Shown here: one piece after another, positions 33,288-41,993 of the stretch | How the letters are laid out: each line of letters starts with the position of its first letter | Numbering within the stretch: position 1 is the first letter of the stretch | DNA from: Halorubrum sp. 48-1-W | GTDB lineage: Archaea; Halobacteriota; Halobacteria; Halobacteriales; Haloferacaceae | Assembly: GCF_003287355.1 (NCBI RefSeq) | Contig: NZ_QMIM01000010.1 | Location: 62,001 to 126,000 of the forward strand | Direction: 5' to 3' | Length of the DNA: 64,000 nt | The notes under the pieces: model-generated | What the model was told of the DNA's origin: nothing | The model's database searches: none | What the model saw: only the letters and a program-made list of their open reading frames with translations | Program-made: the position numbers and the translations under genes

Positions 33288-34160
33288 CTACCTTCGATCC
33301 CGGATCGTGAACACCGGCACCGGCGTGGTCCTGACGGTCCGTTCCGCGACGCTCCCGAGCAGCACCCGGTCGTCACCGTGTCCACCGGTCGCACCCATCA
33401 CGACCGCGTCCGCGCCGTCCGCGGAGACTCGCTCCCGGATCGCCTCGACGGGGTCGCCGTGGTCGACGTGACGCTCGACGCGTTCGATCCCGTACTCCTC
33501 CGCCGCGGCGACGAGGTCGTCGAGGGCGGCGTTCGCGGCGGCCGTCGCCGCGTCCTCGCCCGTGGCGGTGCCGAAGACCCCGCCCAGCGGGTCGGCGTCG
33601 TCGACGACGGCCAGCGCGTGGACCGTCGCGTCGAGAGTCACAGCGAGCGAGAGGCCGTGTTCGACCCCGGCGTCCCCGCCGACGCTCCCGTCGGTCGGGA
33701 CCACGATCCCTTCGTACGGGAACGCGAGACGCTCGTCGGGCCGGGTTCGTGCCGTGAGAACCGGGACGGACGAGTGCCGAACGACTTTCTCCGAGACGCT
33801 CCCGAGGAGGTGTCGGGAGAGTCCCCGTCGACCGCGCGTCGGCATCACGATCAGGTCGTGTCCCCCCCGTTCGGCGTGGTCGACTATCGTCGGCGCGGGG
33901 TTCCCCTGTCGGACCGTGGCGTCGTGATCGACGCCCCTCGCTTCGAGCGCCGCCGTCGCCTCCGAGACGACGCGTTCGCCCCGTCGTTCGAGCACGTCGA
34001 CGGTCTCTCCCTCGATGACGGTGACGCTGTCGCGGGTGGTGTCCGCGACGAACAGGACGTGGACCGTCGCGTCCACGAAGCGGGCGAGGTCGGCGGCGTG
34101 CCCGAGAACGTCGACGGCTCCGTCGCTCCCGTCGAACGGCAACAGGACATCGTCGTACAT
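33288..34160 (-). CDS. Tandem universal stress protein
   Basis: A 290-residue protein made of two UspA domains. Each has the Rossmann-like start (YDDVLLPFDGSDGA; YEGIVVPTDGSVGG) and the ATP-binding ending (MPTRGRRGLSRHLLGSVSEKVVRHS at about 128-152; MGATGGHGDDRVLLGSVAERTVRTT in the second half). The first domain has a complete G-x2-G-x9-G pattern. Such double Usp proteins bind ATP and accumulate under stress; the client is unknown. A TATA-like CATTAACTCC lies 25-33 bp upstream of the start. Confidence 0.93.
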   Translation of the reverse strand: MYDDVLLPFDGSDGAVDVLGHAADLARFVDATVHVLFVADTTRDSVTVIEGETVDVLERRGERVVSEATAALEARGVDHDATVRQGNPAPTIVDHAERGGHDLIVMPTRGRRGLSRHLLGSVSEKVVRHSSVPVLTARTRPDERLAFPYEGIVVPTDGSVGGDAGVEHGLSLAVTLDATVHALAVVDDADPLGGVFGTATGEDAATAAANAALDDLVAAAEEYGIERVERHVDHGDPVEAIRERVSADGADAVVMGATGGHGDDRVLLGSVAERTVRTTPVPVFTIRDRR

Positions 34161-34264
34161 GGTCGCCGAGGGCTACGAACGCGAGGAGTTAATGCGTTCG
34201 CATCGGGCCGATCCGGTCCGAATCATGCTGTATCTTTTTTTGACCGCGGCGTGAGGCACCACAC

Positions 34265-34846
34265 GTGCCGACTCTCGCCGTCGAACTGAACGGGGACGAA
34301 GTCCACTCGATCAGCGCCCCGGACCGGTTCACCACGACCGCCTCCTTTTCGATAGAGCTCGCGAACCGCGGCCGATCGACGCACGTCCACCTCCACCTCG
34401 ACGACGACCTCGACCGGGTGGCGTCGATCGCCGACGGGAACCACTACGTCGAGGACGAGGCGGTCAAACACGTCCACGTCTCGGCTGTCCGGGTCGACGA
34501 ACCCGTCCGCGGGAAGCTGAAGGTCGTCACGGGGTACGGTTCGAACACGGCGTACGTCGACGTGCGTATCGATCCGCCGCCCGAGGTGGCTCCCGACGAG
34601 GTAGTCGTCGACGAGCGCCTCTCGAAACCGCCCGAACAAACTCCGCCACAGCCGTGGCCGACCCGGCTCGTTACGGCGATCGAACGGGCGGTGGAACGGG
34701 GCGGCGTGCCGGCGCTTCTCGTCTCGTTTCTCGCGATCGCACTCGGCGTCGCGGCCGCCTTCGTGATCGACAGCGTGCTCGTCTTCCTCGCCGTCGGCCT
34801 CGTCCTCGCGGTGACGCTCGCGGCCACGCTGTACCTGTTGTCGTGA
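34265..34846 (+). CDS. Tail-anchored haloarchaeal protein with beta domain
   Basis: A 193-residue protein from GTG at 34265. The N-terminal 105 residues form a beta-sandwich-like domain (LAVELNGDEVHSISAPDRF, STHVHLHLDDDLDRVASI, GKLKVVTGYGSNTAYVDV). After a Pro-rich linker (PPPEVAPDEVV, SKPPEQTPPQPW) there are two hydrophobic helices at the C-terminus (about 148-190). The topology suggests anchoring in the membrane with the domain on one face. I recall a haloarchaeal DUF (7524-like) with this pattern but am unsure of the name. A GTATCTTTTTTTG promoter element precedes it. Confidence 0.7.
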   Translation: MPTLAVELNGDEVHSISAPDRFTTTASFSIELANRGRSTHVHLHLDDDLDRVASIADGNHYVEDEAVKHVHVSAVRVDEPVRGKLKVVTGYGSNTAYVDVRIDPPPEVAPDEVVVDERLSKPPEQTPPQPWPTRLVTAIERAVERGGVPALLVSFLAIALGVAAAFVIDSVLVFLAVGLVLAVTLAATLYLLS

Positions 34847-34916
34847 GAGTCGTGCTCGGAACCGCACTCCGTGACGGATCCGCGCGCTTTTAAGCGTCCC
34901 GGCGGAACCGGGAGCC

Positions 34917-35105
34917 ATGAGCTTCGAGAAGGAAGACGAGGTCGTCCTCCACGACAAACACAGCGAGTACGACGGCGAGACCGGGAAGATCACGCAGGTG
35001 ATGGAGACGATGTTCGGCGACGCGACCTACACCGTGAGCTTCGAGGACGGTCAGGAGACGGGCGTCCCCGAGGACTCGCTCGAAGCCGTCGAGAGCGAGG
35101 AGTAA
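34917..35105 (+). CDS. DUF1918-like small beta-barrel protein
   Basis: A 62-residue protein beginning MSFEKEDEVVLHDKHSEYDG. The pattern VVLHDKHSEYDGETGKITQV and TYTVSFEDGQETGVPEDSLE is that of an SH3-like barrel, commonly labelled DUF1918 in haloarchaea. It has no known function, though KOW/SH3-like barrels often bind nucleic acid or ribosomal partners. The upstream CTTTTAAGCG is a probable TATA box about 25 bp before the ATG. Confidence 0.82.
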   Translation: MSFEKEDEVVLHDKHSEYDGETGKITQVMETMFGDATYTVSFEDGQETGVPEDSLEAVESEE

Positions 35106-35109
35106 CCCG

Positions 35110-35114
35110 TTTTT
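35110..35114 (+). terminator. Possible T-tract terminator or promoter element
   Basis: Five T residues 4 bp after the DUF1918-like stop and 6 bp before the next GTG start. They could terminate the first message, or be part of a short spacer in a bicistronic one. Confidence 0.25.
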
Positions 35115-35119
35115 CGCCC

Positions 35120-35557
35120 GTGCCCGCAGTCCCGTTCCACTACGTCGACCTCCGCGCGTTCTCGTACGCGACCGAGGACGAGAAGCGCGTCGAACAGGCG
35201 CTCCGCTCGCTTTTGCCCGATGACGCCGAGCTCGACCGCGTCGAGAACGTGGGCCACCACGGCGACAGGATCGTCGTCCTCTCCGCGCGGATCGAGCGCG
35301 CCGACGGGATGCGCCACGTGCTCGACCGGATCGCCGAGCTCGCCGAGCTCGACCGCGTGCTCGCCGAGCTCGACCAACGCGTCGACGACAACTGTGCGCT
35401 CTTCATGCGGCTGGACAAACAGGCGGCGTTCCGCGGCGAGGTTCGGCTCGGTCCCGGGATCACCGTCCGGGCGAAAGTCGAGGCGTACCCGGCGAAGAAA
35501 GAGACGGCCGTCGAGAACGCTCGCGAGACGCTCTCTCGGCTCGCGGACGCGTCGTAG
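35120..35557 (+). CDS. DUF54-type RNA-binding protein (exosome-associated)
   Basis: A 145-residue protein of the archaeal COG1325/DUF54 group, predicted to bind RNA and long discussed as an exosome-linked factor. The pattern begins VPFHYVDLRAFSYATEDE and includes GHHGDRIVVLSARIERADGMRHVLDRIAEL and a LFMRLDKQAAFRGEVRLG block near the C-terminus. The GTG at 35120 is chosen because translation from it gives exactly the conserved start; sequence upstream in this frame is the tail of the previous gene in another frame. Confidence 0.85.
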   Translation: MPAVPFHYVDLRAFSYATEDEKRVEQALRSLLPDDAELDRVENVGHHGDRIVVLSARIERADGMRHVLDRIAELAELDRVLAELDQRVDDNCALFMRLDKQAAFRGEVRLGPGITVRAKVEAYPAKKETAVENARETLSRLADAS

Positions 35558-35636
35558 CGGCGCGTTCCCTCGCACGCGTCGTAGCGACGCGTTCTCCCGC
35601 GCCCCGTAGTTCATCACGCGTTCCGCCGCGCCCCGT

Positions 35637-35930
35637 TCACTTCAGCCGGTCCGTGTCGATGCTCGTTCCGGGCGGCGAGACGATCAGGAACCCCCTGAAG
35701 TGCATCAGATCGCCACCCATGTCCTTGATCTCGCGGGCGAAGCCGGCTGCGAGCTGGTTGAGGTCGCCCTCGACGGACAACACGAGCGTGTTGCCGTAAT
35801 CGACGCTGCGGATCCACGTCTCCGGGTCGGTCGTCCCGTCGAGGACGCCGAGGACGACGTCGCCGGCGTCGGCGAACGCCTCGTCCATCTGCTCTTCGGC
35901 GTCGCGTAAGTCGAGGTCCCAGTCGCTCAT
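35637..35930 (-). CDS. DUF5779 family haloarchaeal protein
   Basis: A 97-residue protein beginning MSDWDLDLRDAEEQMDEAF. It fits a haloarchaeal family that I believe is DUF5779, of unknown function. The core (VVLGVLDGTTDPETWIRSVDYGN and LVLSVEGDLNQLAAGFAREIKDMGG) is an alternating beta/alpha fold ending in FRGFLIVSPPGTSIDTDRL. The ATG at 35930 sets the family N-terminus. It converges with the DUF54 gene. Confidence 0.8.
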   Translation of the reverse strand: MSDWDLDLRDAEEQMDEAFADAGDVVLGVLDGTTDPETWIRSVDYGNTLVLSVEGDLNQLAAGFAREIKDMGGDLMHFRGFLIVSPPGTSIDTDRLK

Positions 35931-36144
35931 ACCCGAGCGTCGACTCACGCCGGCAAAAGCGTTCGGGGCCGAGCCTCGGTGCGGAACGGAGGCTCGACGG
36001 GCGGTCTCGGGTCGGTCGTGGAAATCGAGGGTGAACCAGCCGATCACTGGACGTGAGCAGGTTGCCCTCCGAACGGACTCACTGGTGAGGGGAACCGATC
36101 GGCGACGGAGAACCGAGATACCCGGCAGTCGAGGTCGGGTATTC

Positions 36145-36318
36145 CTACTGGAGGACCCAATTTTCGATCGGAACGATCTCCGTCCTGCCACACGCGCCGC
36201 AGGATTCCGGTGGTTCGAACGCATGCTCGCCGGACGAACTCTGAACCGGCGTCCCCGCATGGATCACTTGGCAGTCCTCGCAAACGAACTCTTCGACGTG
36301 TTCCGGGCTATGCGCCAT
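36145..36318 (-). CDS. 57-residue zinc-ribbon protein
   Basis: A short gene on the complement, ATG at 36316-36318 and TAG at 36145-36147. The protein has two CxxC knuckles: CEDC (Cys13, Cys16) and CGAC (Cys40, Cys43), 24 residues apart, so it can bind one zinc. Codon use is less GC-biased than in its neighbours and the surrounding DNA is AT-richer, which may indicate recent acquisition. Function unknown. Length and Cys layout match the CPxCG-like micro-proteins of haloarchaea. Confidence 0.65.
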   Translation of the reverse strand: MAHSPEHVEEFVCEDCQVIHAGTPVQSSSGEHAFEPPESCGACGRTEIVPIENWVLQ

Positions 36319-36455
36319 GATTCGGTCTCAACCCCTACACGTATAGTTAAGATGTACATACACGTTTTCGTTCGAATACCCATAACGGAGGAAGGTATCC
36401 TCATTCGCTACGGTGAACGATACTATCTCACCGCTCGGGGATCCTCGCTGCCGGA
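36319..36455. other. AT-rich intergenic spacer
   Basis: A 137-bp low-GC spacer between the zinc-ribbon gene and the methyltransferase. It contains ATCTTAACTATACG on the complement (26-40 bp upstream of the zinc-ribbon ATG, likely its TATA region). It also has a GAGGA-AGGTA-TCCTC hairpin near 36388-36402. No gene is supported. Confidence 0.5.
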
Positions 36456-37517
36456 CTACGTATAGCGGCCACCCGATCCGGTCGAGTCGCCCGACCCGAC
36501 GCGCGCGAGCACGTCCAGGTTGTGCGCGCCGAAGGTCAGCCGTCCGTCCGTGACCGCGCGGTGTCGAACGTCGGCCCACTCCGAGACCGTCTCCGGCGAG
36601 AGCCAGGGGGCGGACTCCTCGACGGTAACTCCCGACGAGCCGTCCACGCCTCCACCATCCACGAGGACCTCGCGGACCGCCCCTTCGATCCCGTCGACGA
36701 GGTGATGGAGGAAGTACGTCTCGTCGTCCGGATACGGCGGCGTCACGAGCCAGTCCGAGCCGCCGCCGGCGACGACCCCGCCCCCGGCGGCGGGCAACGC
36801 CTCGAACAGTTCGCTACCCGTCCTGCTCCCGCCCGGACGGTCCGGCGCGTCCATCGTCGCGTGGTAGACGTCGAGGACGGCCCGTTCGGTCGCATCGTCG
36901 ACGGTTCCGTTCCCGTCGAGCGACGGGGCGAGGAACGTCTCGCCGTCGAAGGTGATCGGGAAGTACGCGAGGCCGCCCGGGACGAACCCGAGGAGCGGGT
37001 CGAGCGCCCGGTCGAGGTCGACGACGTCGAGGAACGCACAGCCGACGAGCAGGTCGTACTCGGCCTCGGTCCGACGGGCGACCTCGACTGCGTCCGCTAC
37101 AGCGAACGTCGCGGTCACGGACGTCCCGTCGGGAGCGTGGAGGCGAACCGTCCGCGTCGCGTCGAGGTCGTCGCGAACCCTTCCTTGGTCACGGACCTCC
37201 TCGACGGCGTATCCCGCCTCGTCGGCGTACCCCGTCCCGTCGGTCCACGCTCCCAGTTCCTCGACCGCCCGGCCTATCGCCCCCTCCCGGAGGTCGTACC
37301 CGCGGTAGACGACCTCGTCGGGAAGGACTCCCCACGCGAGGAGTCGCCGGAGCATCGACCCGGTCCCGCAACCGACCTCGACGACGCGGAGGGGCTCGTC
37401 GCGGTCCGCGAGCGCCTCCCGCAACCGGTCGAGCGTCGGACGGTGGAGCGCGCGGTCGTCGACGGTTCGTTTGGCCTCCAGGTATCGGGAGTGCTCGTAC
37501 GTCGACGGTCGTGTCAC
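36456..37517 (-). CDS. SAM-dependent class I methyltransferase
   Basis: A 353-residue protein from GTG at 37517. The SAM-binding motif I is VVEVGCGTG (45-53), followed by an acidic motif II in VVYRGYDLREG, and motif IV-like YDLLVGCAFLDVVD. The C-terminal half (FPITFDGETFLAPSLDGNG and beyond) resembles small-molecule methyltransferases rather than rRNA enzymes. The substrate is not known. A CACTTAACC TATA-like element lies about 25 bp upstream of the GTG, which supports this start. It is divergent to the DsbA-like gene. Confidence 0.82.
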   Translation of the reverse strand: MTRPSTYEHSRYLEAKRTVDDRALHRPTLDRLREALADRDEPLRVVEVGCGTGSMLRRLLAWGVLPDEVVYRGYDLREGAIGRAVEELGAWTDGTGYADEAGYAVEEVRDQGRVRDDLDATRTVRLHAPDGTSVTATFAVADAVEVARRTEAEYDLLVGCAFLDVVDLDRALDPLLGFVPGGLAYFPITFDGETFLAPSLDGNGTVDDATERAVLDVYHATMDAPDRPGGSRTGSELFEALPAAGGGVVAGGGSDWLVTPPYPDDETYFLHHLVDGIEGAVREVLVDGGGVDGSSGVTVEESAPWLSPETVSEWADVRHRAVTDGRLTFGAHNLDVLARVGSGDSTGSGGRYT

Positions 37518-37571
37518 GTCCGGTTCGAGGCTCTCGGAGCGGTTAAGTGCGTTCCACCCCGAGCCGCCGGC

Positions 37572-38240
37572 ATGGAACACACGCGGCGGGCGATGCTCTC
37601 CGGCATCACGGCGGGCGGCGTCGTCGGCGTGACGGGGTGTCTCGGCGGGGGCGGTGGGAGCGACGGCGAGGCAACGCTCGACACGGGCGAGTACGACTGT
37701 GACCTCTCGGAGCCGACCGACCCGGACCTCGAGTACCGGCCGACCCTCGGCGACCCGGACGCGGACGTGGTCGTCCGAGCCTTCGAGGACTTCACCTGTC
37801 CGCACTGTGCGACCTACAAGCTCGAGCACTTCCCGGCCGTCCGCGAGGAGTTCATCGAGCCGGGCGAGATCCGCTACGAACACTGGGACTTCCCGATCCC
37901 CGTGAACGAGGACTGGGCGGTCCCCGTCGCCAGCGCGGCCCGCGGCGTCGGCGATCGGGACGGCGACGAGGCGTACTTCGCGTTCTCCTCGGCCGTCTAC
38001 GAGTCGCAGGGCGAGTACAGCGGCGAGGCAGTCGGCTCAGCCGCGGAGACGGCGGGCGCGGACCCGTGTACGGTCCTCGCCGACGCCCAGTTCACGGCGT
38101 ACGAGGAGGCTTCACAGAACGACCGCGACGAGGGCGAATCGATGGGCGTGGGCGGAACGCCGACGATCTTCGTGGACGGCGAGGCGGTCGACGGCTACGA
38201 GTCGGGGTCGATAATCGACGCCATCGAGTCGGCGTTGTGA
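37572..38240 (+). CDS. DsbA-like thioredoxin-fold lipoprotein
   Basis: A 222-residue exported protein with a twin-arginine N-terminus (MEHTRRAMLSGITAGG) and lipobox VTGC (Cys23), so probably Tat-secreted and lipid-anchored. The thioredoxin-like domain has the redox motif CPHC (Cys76, Cys79) in VRAFEDFTCPHC and a cis-Pro loop GVGGTPTIFVDG near the C-terminus. It should form or isomerise disulfides in surface proteins. An acidic, glycine-rich linker follows the lipobox. It is monocistronic. Confidence 0.9.
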   Translation: MEHTRRAMLSGITAGGVVGVTGCLGGGGGSDGEATLDTGEYDCDLSEPTDPDLEYRPTLGDPDADVVVRAFEDFTCPHCATYKLEHFPAVREEFIEPGEIRYEHWDFPIPVNEDWAVPVASAARGVGDRDGDEAYFAFSSAVYESQGEYSGEAVGSAAETAGADPCTVLADAQFTAYEEASQNDRDEGESMGVGGTPTIFVDGEAVDGYESGSIIDAIESAL

Positions 38241-38316
38241 ACGGCCGGTACCGGGACGGTCGATAGGGCGGTCCCGAACGTCGGTCTTTTGGCCGTTCGA
38301 CGCGTTTTATCCCCTA

Positions 38317-39534
38317 ATGACGAGCGACGACCGCGGGGACCGTCGCCGGCTCGGCGCGGTCGTGCTCGCGGTGTTGATCTCGCAGGTCCTCCTCTACCCC
38401 GGCGTCCCCGCCCTCGTGGTCGAACTCGGCGCGCCCGCCGGCATCGACGCGGGGATGTGGTTCCTCGTCGCCGAGTTCACGGCGTTCGTGACGTTCGCCG
38501 TCGTCTGGGGAGTCGCGAGCGACGCGCTCGGTCGACGCGTGCCGCTGATAGTGGCCGGGGCGCTCGGCGGGGCCGCCTCCTACGTCGCGCTCGCCGTGGT
38601 CCCGGGGCTCGGCCTCGGCTTTTCGACGGTCCTCCTCGTCCGTGTCGTCGGCGGGTCGCTCACCATCGGCGCGTTCTCGCTCGCGATCACGACCCTGATG
38701 GATCTCGGCGGCGGAAACGGCCGGAACATGGGCGCCGCCGGCCTCGCGATCGGGCTCGGCGCGGCGGTCGGCTCCGTCGTCGGCGGCGCCCTCGCCGACG
38801 TCGGGCCCTTCTACCCCGTCTACGCCGGCGCGGTCGTGCTCGCGGGCGCGGGACTGCTCGCGACGACCGTCGACGACCGCGGGCCGGACGGCTCGGGGGA
38901 ACCCGCTCCCACGATGGCGGGCGTGATCGCACGCGTCCGCGGGACCCCGGGCCTCCTCGTTCCCTTCGCGTTCGGCTTCGTGGATCGCTTGACCGCCGGC
39001 TTCTTCGCGCTGGTCGGCGTGTACTACTTCCAGGATCCGGCCACCTTCGGGCTCTCGGCGACCGGGGCGGGAGCGACGCTCGCGCTGTTTTTCGTCCCGT
39101 TCGCGCTCTTACAGTCCCCCTTCGGGTCGCTCTCGGACCGGATCGGTCGGTTCGTTCCGGTCGTGTTCGGATCGATCGCCTACGGCGTCGTCACGATCGG
39201 CGTCGGCCTCGCGCCGATATACGCGGTCGCGGCGGGATCGATGGTGCTCGTCGGCGTCTGCGGCGCGCTCATGGCCCCGGCGACGATGGCGCTCGTCACC
39301 GACCTCGTCGACCCGACTGCCCGCGGGGCGGCGATGGGGGCGTTCAACGTGTTCGGGTCGCTCGGGTTCCTGACGGGCTTTCTCGTCGGCGGCGGTGTGA
39401 CGGGGACGTTCGGCTACCGGGCCGCCTTCCTCGCCGTCGGCGGGCTCGAACTCGCCATCGCGCTGGCGCTTCTCCCGGCCGTCCGCGTGGTCGCGCCGCG
39501 GGTCGGAACCTCCCCGTCCGTCGGCGGCGACTGA
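38317..39534 (+). CDS. MFS transporter
   Basis: A 405-residue polytopic protein with about twelve transmembrane helices. The major-facilitator loop pattern appears after helix 2 (GVASDALGRRVPL) and is echoed after helix 8 (GSLSDRIGRFVPV), showing the two-fold repeat. Some members of this group export drugs or small metabolites. Substrate unknown. It is 76 bp downstream of the DsbA-like gene on the same strand, with its own T-rich upstream stretch, so it may be separately transcribed. Confidence 0.9.
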   Translation: MTSDDRGDRRRLGAVVLAVLISQVLLYPGVPALVVELGAPAGIDAGMWFLVAEFTAFVTFAVVWGVASDALGRRVPLIVAGALGGAASYVALAVVPGLGLGFSTVLLVRVVGGSLTIGAFSLAITTLMDLGGGNGRNMGAAGLAIGLGAAVGSVVGGALADVGPFYPVYAGAVVLAGAGLLATTVDDRGPDGSGEPAPTMAGVIARVRGTPGLLVPFAFGFVDRLTAGFFALVGVYYFQDPATFGLSATGAGATLALFFVPFALLQSPFGSLSDRIGRFVPVVFGSIAYGVVTIGVGLAPIYAVAAGSMVLVGVCGALMAPATMALVTDLVDPTARGAAMGAFNVFGSLGFLTGFLVGGGVTGTFGYRAAFLAVGGLELAIALALLPAVRVVAPRVGTSPSVGGD

Positions 39535-39622
39535 CCGATCGCGACGCTCGCCGACGCCCACCGGACCGGACGCCTCGAGTCGAGCCTTTTTACCCCTCGC
39601 GGCACCATCCATCGGACGACGG

Positions 39623-40396
39623 ATGGACCTACTGGTCGTCGGCGCGGGAGAGATCGGCCGCTGGGTGGCGGACACCCTCACAGCCGAGCGCTCGCCCGTC
39701 GACGCGAGCGTGACCTTCACCGACCGCGACGCCGACGTGGCGGCCGACGCCGTGGACTCCCGGGACGCGACGTCGGTCCCGGTCGACGCGGAGACGACAC
39801 ACGACGTCGTCTGTCTCGCGGTCCCGATGTCGGCGGTTCCCGACGCGGTCGCGGCGTACGCATCGCGGGCCGATGAGGGTATCTTCGACGTCTCCGGCGA
39901 GATGACGGCGGCGATCGCGGCGATGCGCGAGCACGCGCCCGAGCTCGAGCGCGCGAGCTACCACCCGCTCTTCGCGCCGCCGCGGGTCCCCGGCAACGTC
40001 GCCGTCGTCGTCGACGAGCCGGGGCCGACGATCGAGGCGGTTTCCGCAGCGATCGAGACCGGCGGCAACGAGGTATTCGAGACGACCACTGCCGAACACG
40101 ACCGCGCCATGGAGACGGTCCAGTCGGGCGCACACGCCGCGGTGCTCGCGTGGCGACTCGCCGGCGAGGAGGTTCGCGAGGAGTTCCACACGCCGGTCTC
40201 CGCGGCGCTCGCCGACGTGGCCGACACGGTCACCGAGGGCGCACCCGGGGTGTACGCCGAGATCCAGCGCGCCTTCGACGGCGCGGACGACGTCGCCCGG
40301 GCTGCCCGCGAGATCGCCGACGCCGACGCCGAACGGTTCGCGGAACTCTACGAGTGCGCCCGGGGCGAGCGCGATCCGCGCGAGCGACACGACTGA
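39623..40396 (+). CDS. tyrA: Prephenate dehydrogenase
   Basis: A 257-residue NAD(P)-dependent enzyme that oxidatively decarboxylates prephenate to 4-hydroxyphenylpyruvate in tyrosine synthesis. The nucleotide motif GAGEIG (7-12) opens the protein. The conserved catalytic neighbourhood is YHPLFAPPRVPGN, and the C-terminal helical domain contains TVQSGAHAAVLAW. It is shorter than bacterial bifunctional TyrA proteins and has no ACT or chorismate mutase domain. A CTTTTTACCCC TATA-like box lies about 30 bp upstream. The next gene follows 32 bp later. Confidence 0.9.
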   Translation: MDLLVVGAGEIGRWVADTLTAERSPVDASVTFTDRDADVAADAVDSRDATSVPVDAETTHDVVCLAVPMSAVPDAVAAYASRADEGIFDVSGEMTAAIAAMREHAPELERASYHPLFAPPRVPGNVAVVVDEPGPTIEAVSAAIETGGNEVFETTTAEHDRAMETVQSGAHAAVLAWRLAGEEVREEFHTPVSAALADVADTVTEGAPGVYAEIQRAFDGADDVARAAREIADADAERFAELYECARGERDPRERHD

Positions 40397-40428
40397 CGCG
40401 CCGTCCCGGAACCGACCGACACCCACCC

Positions 40429-41916
40429 ATGATCGACAGAACCGCGGTCCGCGACACCGCCAACTACCTGCGTCAGGTCCGCCCCATCGACCCCGAGGAG
40501 ATCACCGAGTACATCGAGGGAACGCCACATCCCGCGGTCGTTCGCGAGACGCTCCGCGAGGAGGCGTTCGACCTCCGACTTCGCGAGCGCGAGGACGGTA
40601 GCTTCGTCCCCGTCGACGACGACCCGATCCGCCCGCCGGGGTGGGCCCCGGACGCGCTCCCCGAGGCATACGCGTTTGCCTTGGAGGACCTCCTCGTCTC
40701 CGAGTTCGGCGCGAACTGGCACGTCGGCGACTCCGGTGACGAGCTCCGCGAGACGATCCGCCGGCTGAAGGCGGACTACCTCTACGGCAACGACGTCCGG
40801 TACGACCGGATCGTCGCGCTCGGCTACGCGGTGTACCACCTCCCCGACTACTACGCAGTGATCGGCTACGTCCTCGACGACCTCGCGGAGAACGGCCTGC
40901 TGGATCGGACGCTTCGCGTCCTCGACGTCGGCGCGGGCGTCGGCGGGCCGGCGCTCGGCCTCCACGACTACCTCCCGGATGACGCGGTCGTGGAGTACCA
41001 CGCGGTGGAACCCAGCGCCAATGCGGACGTGCTCGACCGACTGCTCGAGGAGACCGGACCGAACTTCCGGTCGACGGTCCACCGGACGACCGCCGAGTCG
41101 CTGTTCGGGCTCGAGGACGAGGAGGGCGAGAACTCCGAGAGCGAGGACGCCGAGGACGACTCCCCGGATCGCGACGCCATTCTCGAGGAGCCGTTCGACC
41201 TGGTGCTCTTCGGCAACGTCCTCTCGGAGCTTTCCGACCCGGTCACCGTCCTCGAGTCCGGGATCGACGTCCTCGCCGGGGACGGGAGCGTCGTCGCGCT
41301 CGCGCCCGCGGACCGCGAGACCGCGATCGGGCTCCGTGAACTCGAGCGGGCGGTTACGACGCCCGGGAGCGGCGTCGACGTCTACTCGCCGACCCTCCGG
41401 CTCTGGGCAGACGCGGTCCCGAGCGATCTGGGTTGGTCCTTCGACGTTCGCGGGGACCTCGCGGTCCCGCCGTTCCAGCGTCGGCTCGACGAGGCGGCGG
41501 ACCGTGGGCCGACCGACGAACCGGGCGAGTTCCACAACGTCGACGTCCAGTTCGCCTACTCGATCCTCCGGACTGACGGGACCCGCCGAGTCGACGTCCG
41601 CGCGAGCGACGACCGCTGTGCGCGGATGGCCGACTCCGAGGAACACGTCACCGACCGCGTGAACCTCCTCGCGGTGAAGCTCAGCCACGACCTCAGCGAC
41701 GGGGCCAACGCGGTGTATCGCGTCGGCGACGGCTCCCAGTCGGTGGACCACTACCTCGTCTGTACGCGCGAGACGGTCCTCAACGACGGGCTTCGCGAGG
41801 CCGACTACGGCGCGGTCCTCTTCGTCGAGAACGGGCTCGTGCTCTGGAACGACGACGAGGTCGCGTACAACGTCGTCGTGGACGACGAGACCGTCGTCGA
41901 CGTCGTCGCACCCTGA
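40429..41916 (+). CDS. Rsm22-type ribosomal small-subunit methyltransferase
   Basis: A 495-residue class I methyltransferase resembling mitochondrial/archaeal Rsm22. An N-terminal helical region (residues 1-160, LRQVRPIDPEEITEYI, YDRIVALGYAVYHLP) is followed by motif I LRVLDVGAGVGGP and motif IV in FDLVLFGNVLSELSD. An acidic insertion EDEEGENSESEDAEDD splits the catalytic domain. The family is linked to ribosome or mitoribosome assembly, but its target base is not settled. C-terminal residues form a separate beta-rich domain. The start is the ATG at 40429. Confidence 0.83.
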   Translation: MIDRTAVRDTANYLRQVRPIDPEEITEYIEGTPHPAVVRETLREEAFDLRLREREDGSFVPVDDDPIRPPGWAPDALPEAYAFALEDLLVSEFGANWHVGDSGDELRETIRRLKADYLYGNDVRYDRIVALGYAVYHLPDYYAVIGYVLDDLAENGLLDRTLRVLDVGAGVGGPALGLHDYLPDDAVVEYHAVEPSANADVLDRLLEETGPNFRSTVHRTTAESLFGLEDEEGENSESEDAEDDSPDRDAILEEPFDLVLFGNVLSELSDPVTVLESGIDVLAGDGSVVALAPADRETAIGLRELERAVTTPGSGVDVYSPTLRLWADAVPSDLGWSFDVRGDLAVPPFQRRLDEAADRGPTDEPGEFHNVDVQFAYSILRTDGTRRVDVRASDDRCARMADSEEHVTDRVNLLAVKLSHDLSDGANAVYRVGDGSQSVDHYLVCTRETVLNDGLREADYGAVLFVENGLVLWNDDEVAYNVVVDDETVVDVVAP

Positions 41917-41993
41917 CCGATCGACGGGTGGCCGGCCCGATCGGGACCCGTTCCGACCGACACCCCCATCCGTCCGCCCGACATCCGTCGGGC

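Noticed and set aside
36031-36465. A 144-codon plus-strand frame over the zinc-ribbon gene
   Set aside because: Its composition is basic and Arg-rich, and the opposite strand has a better zinc-ribbon gene in the same place.
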